Assembly: GCA_035547155.1 (NCBI GenBank)
Contig: DASZVJ010000137.1
Span: 1-11,164, forward strand
From: CAZNMF01 sp035547155
GTDB taxonomy: Bacteria; Acidobacteriota; Vicinamibacteria; Vicinamibacterales; SCN-69-37
Length of the DNA stretch: 11,164 nucleotides
Direction of reading: 5' to 3'
Position numbers and translations under genes: made by a program. The notes beneath the pieces were generated by a model, which was not told where the DNA came from, ran no database searches, and saw nothing but the letters and a program-made list of their open reading frames with translations. Position 1 is the first letter of the stretch; every line of letters begins with the position of its first letter. This document shows positions 6,598 through 11,164 of the stretch, piece by piece.

Positions 6598-7779
6598 TCA
6601 TTTGACGAACCGGTGGACGTCCGATCCCATCCCGCCCATCACCATCGTCGAGGAGCTGCCCGACGTGATGCCGCGCAGCCGCATGCGGAACTCTTCGACG
6701 TTGGTGACCGAGCGCTCGGCCTCTTCGATCGTGACGACACCGTCCTGGCACAGTTTCAGGATGGCCTGATCGAAGCTCTGCATGCCGTACTCGGAACCGC
6801 CGGCGACGATAGCATCCGCGATCAGCGACGTTTTGTCACGATCCTGGATGCAGTCCTTGATGTACGGCGTCGAGACGAGCACTTCGGCGGCCAGCACACG
6901 GTGCTTGCCGTCGGCGGCCGGCAGCAGGCGCTGCGAGACCGAGGCCTTGAGCACGCCCGCGAGCTGATGGCGGATCTGATCCTGCTGGTGCGGTGGGAAC
7001 ACCGACACGATACGGTTGATGGTCTCCGGCGCGTTCAACGTGTGCAGCGTCGAGAACACGAGGTGGCCGGTCTCGGCGGCGATGAGCGCCGTCTCGATCG
7101 TCTCGGGGTCGCGCATTTCGCCGATGAGGATGACGTCCGGGTCCTGACGGAGCGCCGCGCGAAGGCCGGTCGCGTAGGACTCGGTGTCCGTGCGGATCTC
7201 GCGCTGCGTGATGACCGCCTTCTTGTTGCGGTGCACGAACTCGATCGGGTCCTCGATCGTGAGCACGTGATCGGGGCGCGTGCGGTTGATGACGTCGATC
7301 AGCGCGGCGAGCGTCGTGCTCTTGCCGCTGCCGGTCACGCCCGTGACGACGACGAGGCCGCGGCGCTCTTCGGTGAGCTTGATGACGGCCGGCGGCAGGC
7401 CGAGGTCGTCGATCGGCGGAATCTTGTCGGGGATCAGACGCATCGACACGCCGACCGTGCCGCGCTGGCGGAACACGCTCGCGCGAATACGGACGGAGTC
7501 GGACGCCTGCCACGCAACGTCGACTTCGAGGCGGCCTTCGTTCTGCGCAGCATCGCCGTTCGACACGGCCGCCTGCGCGCCGCGCCCCTGGCCGAGATAG
7601 ATTCCCGGCGGCAGCATGCGCGAGGCGATGGCCTCGAGATGCGCGGGCGTCAGCGAGGCGACGGTCGTCCACTTCTGCAGCTCGCCGTTGACGCGGACGA
7701 GCGGCGGATGACCTGCCCGCAGGTGGATGTCAGAAGCCTTGCTGGCAGCCGCGGCGCTGATGAGCTGATCGAATGTCAT
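6598..7779 (-). CDS. pilT: Type IV pilus retraction-type ATPase, PilT family
   Basis: 393-residue secretion ATPase that powers type IV pilus depolymerisation at the inner membrane base, for twitching or DNA uptake. The N-terminal domain begins MTFDQLISAAAASKASDIHLRAG; the ATPase has Walker A GVTGSGKST (147-155, Lys153), the Asp box (TIEDPIEFVH), Walker B (VILIGEMRD) and the His box (TGHLVFSTLHT). These place it in PilT/PilU rather than PilB or GspE, which are longer and carry a Cys4 zinc motif. Two oddities are visible. There is an insert of about 20 Gly/Ala/Gln-rich residues at 61-81. The AIRNLIRE retraction motif is replaced by YIKDCIQDRDK (306-316), so a PilU-like or specialised paralogue is possible. 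A sigma-54 promoter candidate lies upstream. No clear Shine-Dalgarno precedes the ATG. Confidence 0.92.
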   Translation of the reverse strand: MTFDQLISAAAASKASDIHLRAGHPPLVRVNGELQKWTTVASLTPAHLEAIASRMLPPGIYLGQGRGAQAAVSNGDAAQNEGRLEVDVAWQASDSVRIRASVFRQRGTVGVSMRLIPDKIPPIDDLGLPPAVIKLTEERRGLVVVTGVTGSGKSTTLAALIDVINRTRPDHVLTIEDPIEFVHRNKKAVITQREIRTDTESYATGLRAALRQDPDVILIGEMRDPETIETALIAAETGHLVFSTLHTLNAPETINRIVSVFPPHQQDQIRHQLAGVLKASVSQRLLPAADGKHRVLAAEVLVSTPYIKDCIQDRDKTSLIADAIVAGGSEYGMQSFDQAILKLCQDGVVTIEEAERSVTNVEEFRMRLRGITSGSSSTMVMGGMGSDVHRFVK

Positions 7780-7843
7780 GCGTGTTCACTGGCGTCAAAT
7801 GTCACGTGTCGAAATTTGGGCCCGTGGTCGCCGAACCCATCCC

Positions 7844-7860
7844 GGTCGCCCGCTGCGACC
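7844..7860 (-). promoter_or_regulatory. Hairpin at the start of the pilT leader
   Basis: GGTCGC and GCGACC form a perfect 6-bp stem with a 5-nt loop. It would start about 4 nt after the transcription start predicted from the sigma-54 motif (near 7864), as a 5'-terminal stem that could protect the mRNA. Confidence 0.35.
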
Positions 7861-7874
7861 AGACGCCCCGCTAG

Positions 7875-7890
7875 TGCAAATCACCTGCCG
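7875..7890 (-). promoter_or_regulatory. Sigma-54 (-24/-12) promoter candidate for pilT
   Basis: The minus strand reads CGGCAGGTGATTTGCA. Against the sigma-54 consensus (TGGCACG-N4-TTGCA) it keeps GGCA, the following G and the whole TTGCA block, with the invariant GG and GC exactly 10 nt apart. The predicted start is near 7864, giving a leader of about 84 nt before the pilT ATG. PilS/PilR systems use sigma-54 for pilus genes in other bacteria, which fits the downstream gene. Confidence 0.6.
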
Positions 7891-7895
7891 GACGC

Positions 7896-7922
7896 GTGCC
7901 CGCCTCGAACAGGCGCGTGCAC
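7896..7922. promoter_or_regulatory. Dyad directly upstream of the sigma-54 motif
   Basis: Outer arms GTGC/GCAC (7896-7899, 7919-7922) enclose CGCCT/AGGCG with a small asymmetric interruption. Its centre lies about 45 bp upstream of the predicted start, closer than usual for an enhancer-binding protein. It could be an activator site, a hairpin or chance. Confidence 0.25.
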
Positions 7923-8042
7923 GTCCAGGTAATCGGCCGGAAACGGCGAGGCTGACAATCTCGAATGCGGGAGCGCGGAACGGGAGGGAAGCCGCGAGAA
8001 GGTTAGAAGTTCGACGCCAGAAGCCAGGGCGGACGCGCACGC

Positions 8043-8100
8043 GGGCCGCCACGAGGGCGGCCCCTACGACGGCTACGGGCCACAGGCTGCAGGCTACGAC
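8043..8100. repeat. REP-like hairpin with CTACGAC tags and word repeat
   Basis: GGGCCGCC (8043-8050) and GGCGGCCC (8056-8063) form a perfect 8-bp stem around ACGAG. This type of GGGCCGCC-ACGAG-GGCGGCCCCTAC element is one I recall as dispersed in several GC-rich phyla. It is followed by CTACGAC, GGCTACG and the 7-bp direct repeat CAGGCTG/CAGGCTA, then GGCTACGAC again. Noncoding. Confidence 0.65.
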
Positions 8101-8108
8101 GCGCGTCC

Positions 8109-8128
8109 GTCGCCGGAATTGCCGCGAC
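8109..8128 (-). terminator. Second hairpin behind ilvE
   Basis: GTCGC (8109-8113) pairs with GCGAC (8124-8128) around a 10-nt loop. No U-tract. It may cooperate with the adjacent hairpin at 8131-8154. Confidence 0.25.
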
Positions 8129-8130
8129 CT

Positions 8131-8154
8131 GCACGCCGGCGGCCCGGCGCGTGC
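8131..8154 (-). terminator. Hairpin abutting the ilvE stop codon
   Basis: Directly after the TAA the minus strand folds as GCACG-CG-CCGG-GCCG-CCGG-CGTGC: 5 bp plus 4 bp with a 2-nt bulge. It is GC-rich and well placed to end the ilvE message or protect its 3' end, but no U-tract follows. Confidence 0.45.
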
Positions 8155-9117
8155 TTAATGCGCGCGGCCTGCCGTCTCGCGCGTGGAGGCCGTCACGTCG
8201 ACGGGCATCAGCCAGCCGTGGCGGTCGGGCACGACGCCGTTGACGTAGTCGAAGAACGCCTGCTGGAGGCGGGCCGTGATCGCGCCGCGCTTGCCGGTGC
8301 CGATCGCGATCTTGTCGACCGAGCGGATTGGCGTCAGCTCGGCGGCCGTGCCGGTGAAGAACAACTCGTCCGCGACGTAGAGCGCTTCACGCGGGATGTC
8401 CTGCTCGCGCACCGTCAGGCCGATGTCCTGCGCGAGCGTGACGACGCTGTCGCGCGTGATACCGGCCAGACCGCACGTGGCCAGCGGCGGCGTGTACAGG
8501 ATGCCGTCGCGCACCAGGAACAGGTTCTGGCCGCTGCCCTCGCTGACCTTGCCGAACGAGTCGAGCGCGATCGCCTCGCTGTAGCCGCCGAGCACGGCTT
8601 CCATCTTGATGAGCTGCGAGTTCGCGTAGTTGGCGGCCGACTTGGCCATCGCCGGAAATGTGTTCGGTGCGGCGCGTGCCCAGGTGCTGACGCAGACGTC
8701 TGCACCGCGCTCGAGCGCCTCCGGGCCGAGATACGCACCCCATTCCCAGACGAGGATCGCGCCGTCGACCGGGCACTGCAGCGGATTGACGCCGAGCTCG
8801 TAGTAGCCGCGATAGACGATCGGCCGGATGTAGCAGGCCTCGAGGCCATTGGCCTGGACCGTCTCGACCACGCCGCGCGTCATCGCGTCGCGATCGATCC
8901 CGTACTCCATGCGGTAGATGCGCGCCGAGTCGTAGAGGCGCCGCATGTGCGCGTCGAGCCGGAAGAACCGCGATCCTTTGGGCGTCTTGTAACAGCGCGC
9001 GCCTTCGAAGACGGCCGAGGCGTAGTGGAGCGCGTGCGAGGCGACGTGGACGTTTGCGTCAGCCCATTCGACGAGCTTGCCGTTCATCCACACTTTGCCC
9101 GTGCCGCTGAAAGCCAT
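8155..9117 (-). CDS. ilvE: Branched-chain amino acid aminotransferase
   Basis: 320-residue PLP-dependent fold-type IV aminotransferase; it makes the last step of Leu, Ile and Val synthesis and the first of their breakdown. The PLP-binding Lys159 is in PAMAKSAANYANS, at the same residue number as in E. coli IlvE. Arg59 in RLDAHMRR and Glu193 in SEGSGQNLFLV, which contact PLP phosphate and ring nitrogen in the family, are also present, as are the N-terminal HYASAVFEGARCY and C-terminal ELFFTGTAAELTPIRSVD signatures. The sequence shows no truncation. It starts 17 nt after the kinase stop on the same strand and lacks a Shine-Dalgarno; a TAAAAT motif 6 nt upstream might give a leaderless mRNA. A D-amino-acid transaminase is much less likely. 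Confidence 0.95.
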   Translation of the reverse strand: MAFSGTGKVWMNGKLVEWADANVHVASHALHYASAVFEGARCYKTPKGSRFFRLDAHMRRLYDSARIYRMEYGIDRDAMTRGVVETVQANGLEACYIRPIVYRGYYELGVNPLQCPVDGAILVWEWGAYLGPEALERGADVCVSTWARAAPNTFPAMAKSAANYANSQLIKMEAVLGGYSEAIALDSFGKVSEGSGQNLFLVRDGILYTPPLATCGLAGITRDSVVTLAQDIGLTVREQDIPREALYVADELFFTGTAAELTPIRSVDKIAIGTGKRGAITARLQQAFFDYVNGVVPDRHGWLMPVDVTASTRETAGRAH

Positions 9118-9123
9118 GCGGCG

Positions 9124-9129
9124 ATTTTA
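9124..9129 (-). promoter_or_regulatory. Possible -10 element placing the start at the ilvE ATG
   Basis: TAAAAT (five of six to TATAAT) ends 6 nt before the ATG, so transcription would begin at the A of the start codon. No -35 element is visible. Alternatively ilvE is read only from the kinase promoter. Confidence 0.35.
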
Positions 9130-9134
9130 CTACG

Positions 9135-10148
9135 CTACTGCGTTTCGCCGCAGAACGGGCAGCGATCGGCGCGCGCGGGCAGCGGCTTGCGGCAGTGCCA
9201 GCAGAAGCGATTGGCGCCCAGGTCGCGCGTGCGAGGACGCGCCGGCAGCGGCGTCTTGAGCACGGGCGGATGCGGCGGCTGGATTGGCGCGCGCGGCGGC
9301 GTGATGGTCGCGATGGCCGGCGACGCGGCCGCGGGCGCGCGCTTGACGAGCGTGTCGCGCGCGGCGAACAGATCCGACAGCAGATCCTCGGCGCGCTGAT
9401 AGCGCGTCGCGACGTCGGCGCGCAGCGCACGCAGGATGACCTCGTCGATCGCCGGTGGAATGGCGGGATTCTTCAATCGTGCTGACGACACGAGCATCCC
9501 GCGCCGCAGCTGATCCAGCTCCGCGGGCGTCGGCGTCTCGTACGGCAGCACTCCCGTCATCATCTGGTACATCGTCACGCCCAACGAATAGACGTCCGAC
9601 GCGAAGACCGCGCGGCCTTCGAACTGCTCGGGCGCCATGTAGGGCGGACTGCCGATCACCGTCGTGCCGTGCGCGGCGATCTCGAGAAAACGCGACGTTC
9701 CGAAATCGCCGACCTTCAGCAGGCCGCGCTCGGTGACGAAGACGTTGGCGGGCCGCAGATCGCGATGGATGACCGACTGCTTGTGCGCGTGCTCGACGGC
9801 GTTGGCGATCTGGCACGTGTAGTCGAGCGCGACGTTCAGGTCGAGCGGCCCGCGCTCGGCGATGATCGTCTCGAGCGTCTCGCCGGGCACGTACTCCATC
9901 ACGATGAAGAACACGCCGTCCTGCTTCTCGGCCGTGATCACCGTGACGATGTTGGGATGGTTGAGCGCGGCGAGCAGCCGCGGCTCGCGCAGCAGCTCGC
10001 CGAAGTCGAGGGTCTGGCGATGCGGGACTTTGATCGCGACGCGCTTGTCGATCCACGTATCCTCGGCCAGGTACACGGTGCCGAAGCCGCCGCTGCCGAG
10101 AGGTTCGAGGATGCGATACTTGCCGAGCGTCTGCCCGCGAAAGACCAT
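9135..10148 (-). CDS. Ser/Thr protein kinase with C-terminal zinc ribbon
   Basis: 337-residue Hanks-type kinase. From the N-terminus: Gly loop LGSGGFGTVY (17-26), VAIK with Lys40, catalytic loop HRDLRPAN (128-135, Asp130), DFG (148-150), APE (172-174) and SDVYSLGVTMYQMMTG. A Pro/Ala-rich linker (about 270-310) leads to a four-cysteine zinc ribbon, C316-x2-C319 and C330-x2-C333, at the C-terminus. No membrane segment is seen, so it is probably cytosolic, unlike PASTA-type PknB. The catalytic loop has Arg where Ser/Thr kinases normally have Lys (HRDLKPxN). I chose ATG 10148 because the kinase fold begins about 11 residues later; the longer frame to 10298 reads through repeats and overlaps rsmE. 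A TATACT motif lies 9 nt upstream. Substrates cannot be told from the sequence. ilvE follows 17 nt downstream. Confidence 0.92.
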   Translation of the reverse strand: MVFRGQTLGKYRILEPLGSGGFGTVYLAEDTWIDKRVAIKVPHRQTLDFGELLREPRLLAALNHPNIVTVITAEKQDGVFFIVMEYVPGETLETIIAERGPLDLNVALDYTCQIANAVEHAHKQSVIHRDLRPANVFVTERGLLKVGDFGTSRFLEIAAHGTTVIGSPPYMAPEQFEGRAVFASDVYSLGVTMYQMMTGVLPYETPTPAELDQLRRGMLVSSARLKNPAIPPAIDEVILRALRADVATRYQRAEDLLSDLFAARDTLVKRAPAAASPAIATITPPRAPIQPPHPPVLKTPLPARPRTRDLGANRFCWHCRKPLPARADRCPFCGETQ

Positions 10149-10157
10149 TGGCGACAG

Positions 10158-10163
10158 AGTATA
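10158..10163 (-). promoter_or_regulatory. Possible -10 element just upstream of the kinase
   Basis: TATACT (five of six to TATAAT) ends 9 nt before the ATG, predicting a leader of about 3 nt and so a nearly leaderless mRNA. No Shine-Dalgarno precedes the ATG, which fits. No -35 is visible; a dyad covers that region instead. Confidence 0.4.
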
Positions 10164-10167
10164 CAGG

Positions 10168-10191
10168 CTGCGGTCCGCAGACTGTGGTCCG
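10168..10191. repeat. Dyad and direct repeat in the kinase promoter region
   Basis: CTGCGG-T-CCGCAG (10168-10180) is a perfect dyad. Its first part, CTGCGGTCCG (10168-10177), is repeated as CTGTGGTCCG at 10182-10191, a 14-bp period. It lies where a -35 would be, so it could be an operator, or another of the word-like repeats of this genome. Confidence 0.5.
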
Positions 10192-10209
10192 TCGGCGCGG
10201 GCGACGGAC
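10187..10209. repeat. Perfect 8-bp inverted repeat between kinase and rsmE
   Basis: GTCCGTCG (10187-10194) pairs with CGACGGAC (10202-10209) around a 7-nt loop. It overlaps the direct repeat to its left and belongs to the same repeat-rich divergent gap. Confidence 0.5.
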
Positions 10210-10227
10210 GTCGGGCTACGCTTCGTG

Positions 10228-10262
10228 AGCCGTCCGCCTTCGCCAAGGCTACGGCGAGACAA
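10228..10262. repeat. REP-like element upstream of rsmE
   Basis: CGTCCGCCTTCGCC followed by AAGGCTACGGCG contains the stem GCCTT-CGCC-AAGGC (10236-10249) and the GGCTACG tag (10247-10253). I recall very similar CGCCTTCGCCAAGGCTACGG elements scattered in Acidobacteria intergenic DNA. It ends about 20 bp before the rsmE start. Confidence 0.6.
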
Positions 10263-10281
10263 GTGAGCCGTAAGCCGATCC

Positions 10282-11031
10282 ATGACTCGTTGCTTCATTC
10301 CCGTCGTGTCCGCCGATCGCGTGCCTTTGCCTCCCGACGAGGCGCATCACGTCACGCGTGTGCTCCGGCTCGGCGCCGGCGCGGACGTCGTCGTCTTTGA
10401 CGGGCAAGGACACGAGTGGGACGCGAGGATTGCGGCGATCGATCGCCACGACGTGACGATCGAGATCGTGGCGTCGAGGACGCCCGTTGCGGAGCCGGCC
10501 ATCGCAGTGACACTTGCCGTCGCGCTGCTCAAAGGCGATCAGATGGCCACCGTCGTTCGCGACGCCACCGCGCTCGGCGTTGCCGTGATTCAACCATTCG
10601 TCTCCTCGCATGTGGCCGTGCCGGCGCGTGCATGGCGCGATCGGTCGATCGAGCGCTGGCAGCGCGTGGCTGTCGCGTCCGCGAAGCAGTGCGGCCGCAG
10701 CGTCGTGCCGGCCATGGCCGACGTGCTGACGTATCCCGACGTTCTCGATCGCGCGGGAGACGACCTGGTCCTGTGCTGCGTCGAGCCCGTACGCGGCGTC
10801 ACGCTCGACGCGGGACGTTCAATCGCCCGCCCATCCACGGGACGTGCGTGGCTGTGTATCGGCCCCGAAGGCGGCTGGTCCGCTCAGGAACTGGCGCTGG
10901 CGCGCCAGCGTCACGCGACGCTCATCGGCCTCGGACCGCGCACCCTCCGCGCAGAGATCGCGCCGACCGTCGCGCTCAGTGCGTTGTGGACGCAGTGGGG
11001 ATGGGACGGAACTTCGAGCTTGGAACGTTGA
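10282..11031 (+). CDS. rsmE: 16S rRNA (uracil-1498-N3)-methyltransferase RsmE
   Basis: 249-residue SPOUT-class enzyme that methylates U1498 of 16S rRNA with S-adenosylmethionine. The N-terminal PUA-like RNA-binding domain carries HHVTRVLRLGAGADVVVFDGQGHEW (22-46). The C-terminal knot domain has LLKGDQMATVVRDATALGV (82-100), ASAKQCGRS (132-140), the cofactor loop IGPEGGWSAQEL (193-204) and LGPRTLRAEIAPTVAL (217-232), all in family order; the usual ILRTETA is TLRAEIA here. Length is normal. It is divergent from the kinase. No strong Shine-Dalgarno is seen. The last residues (GTSSLER) and the stop codon are encoded by a word repeat, so the C-terminal tail may be a product of that repeat. Confidence 0.95.
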   Translation: MTRCFIPVVSADRVPLPPDEAHHVTRVLRLGAGADVVVFDGQGHEWDARIAAIDRHDVTIEIVASRTPVAEPAIAVTLAVALLKGDQMATVVRDATALGVAVIQPFVSSHVAVPARAWRDRSIERWQRVAVASAKQCGRSVVPAMADVLTYPDVLDRAGDDLVLCCVEPVRGVTLDAGRSIARPSTGRAWLCIGPEGGWSAQELALARQRHATLIGLGPRTLRAEIAPTVALSALWTQWGWDGTSSLER

Positions 11032-11085
11032 ACTGCGCACTGCGCGTCAGATTTCGAAGTTTCTACCTTCGACGTTCCACGTTCC
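11021..11085. repeat. Inverted word repeat spanning two convergent stop codons
   Basis: TGGAACGTTGAA (11021-11032) pairs with TTCGACGTTCCA (11068-11079) with one G-T wobble; a further GAACGT word follows on the minus strand to 11085. The rsmE stop (11029-11031) lies in the left arm and the GGDEF stop (11063-11065) in the loop. It could form a 3' stem in either transcript, but shows no U-tract. Confidence 0.55.
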
Positions 11086-11164
11086 GCGAGCCAACGGCAC
11101 TGGCCTCGCGAGCGGTCACCACGCGATTCCGGCCGCCCTGCTTCGCGTCATAGAGCGCCGCGTC
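11063..11164 (-). CDS. GGDEF-domain protein, C-terminal end (truncated by window)
   Basis: Only the last 33 codons and a TAG stop are present; the gene continues beyond the right edge. The residues DAALYDAKQGGRNRVV match the well-known C-terminal signature of GGDEF domains (ADxALYxAKxxGRNRV), the catalytic domain of diguanylate cyclases that make cyclic di-GMP. The GGDEF active-site motif itself is outside the window, so activity and N-terminal sensor domains cannot be judged. The last ten or so residues (VGSRNVERRR) are encoded by the word repeat near the convergent rsmE end. Confidence 0.9.
   Translation of the reverse strand, partial: DAALYDAKQGGRNRVVTAREASAVGSRNVERRR

Larger units (their letters stand above)
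7780..8154. other. 375-bp gap between pilT and ilvE
   Basis: This is the only gap above 300 bases. Read on the minus strand from ilvE it holds two hairpins behind the ilvE stop (8154-8131 and 8128-8109), a word repeat and REP-like hairpin (8100-8043), about 120 bp in which I see nothing (8042-7923), a dyad (7922-7896), a sigma-54 promoter candidate (7890-7875) and the pilT leader. I see no tRNA, riboswitch or convincing small gene. Confidence 0.7.

Noticed and set aside
7793..7798. TTGACG as a -35 box for pilT
   Set aside because: It is only 13 nt before the ATG, so the matching -10 would fall inside the gene.
6613..7932. Plus-strand open frame (439 codons) opposite pilT
   Set aside because: Same reason: a composition shadow of pilT with Arg/Asp/Val-rich sequence and no domain.
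7795..8052. 85-codon minus-strand frame in the ilvE-pilT gap
   Set aside because: It runs through the sigma-54 motif and dyad, begins in a REP-like element and has low-complexity Arg/Ser/Ala content without a Shine-Dalgarno.
7780..8154. tRNA or riboswitch in the long gap
   Set aside because: I found no cloverleaf, CCA end or known aptamer consensus on either strand by eye.
8119..9399. Plus-strand open frame (426 codons) opposite ilvE and the kinase end
   Set aside because: It spans the antisense of two well-supported genes and has no family features.
10149..10298. N-terminal extension of the kinase by 50 codons
   Set aside because: The extra residues (including LSRRSLGEGGR) are the translation of repeats, overlap the divergent rsmE start, and precede the kinase fold.

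Overview
This window is an ordinary, densely packed stretch of a GC-rich, Gram-negative (diderm) chromosome. LptE, a type IV pilus ATPase, a probable sigma-54 promoter, a Ser/Thr kinase with a zinc-ribbon tail, and short hairpin or word repeats in almost every intergenic gap together suggest Acidobacteriota, perhaps Vicinamibacterales. That placement is inference; no rRNA or marker comparison was possible. I see no prophage, transposase, CRISPR array or tRNA, and I do not think the protein-coding content holds a new multi-gene system. The interest lies in the intergenic DNA and in a few protein details.

Plus strand, bases 1-2429: the end of leuS, then lptE and holA, in tight succession (1-nt and 6-nt gaps). 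This is the leuS-lptE-holA order known from Enterobacteria. A perfect hairpin (2495-2516) lies between holA and the convergent rpsT.

Minus strand, 2559-7779, read right to left: pilT, recX, alaS, an Hsp15-like S4-domain gene (hslR-like) and rpsT. pilT and recX are 1 nt apart, and recX and alaS are 17 nt apart. A good sigma-54 (-24/-12) promoter candidate lies 96 nt upstream of pilT. rpsT has its own extended -10 promoter, a structured leader, a strong Shine-Dalgarno and a TTG start. Between alaS and hslR is an inverted array of 8-bp words (GGGACCAR).

7780-8154 is the only long gap. It holds the pilT promoter and leader, a REP-like hairpin and hairpins directly behind ilvE. Further right on the minus strand come ilvE and, upstream of it, a Ser/Thr kinase gene. 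The kinase is divergent from rsmE (plus strand, 10282-11031) across a 133-bp gap packed with repeats.

The right edge holds the last 33 codons of a GGDEF-domain (diguanylate cyclase-type) gene on the minus strand, convergent with rsmE.

The genes serve translation (LeuRS, AlaRS, S20, RsmE, Hsp15-like), replication and repair (HolA, RecX), the outer membrane (LptE), branched-chain amino acid synthesis (IlvE), twitching motility (PilT) and signalling (kinase, GGDEF). They look like neighbouring housekeeping clusters rather than one pathway.
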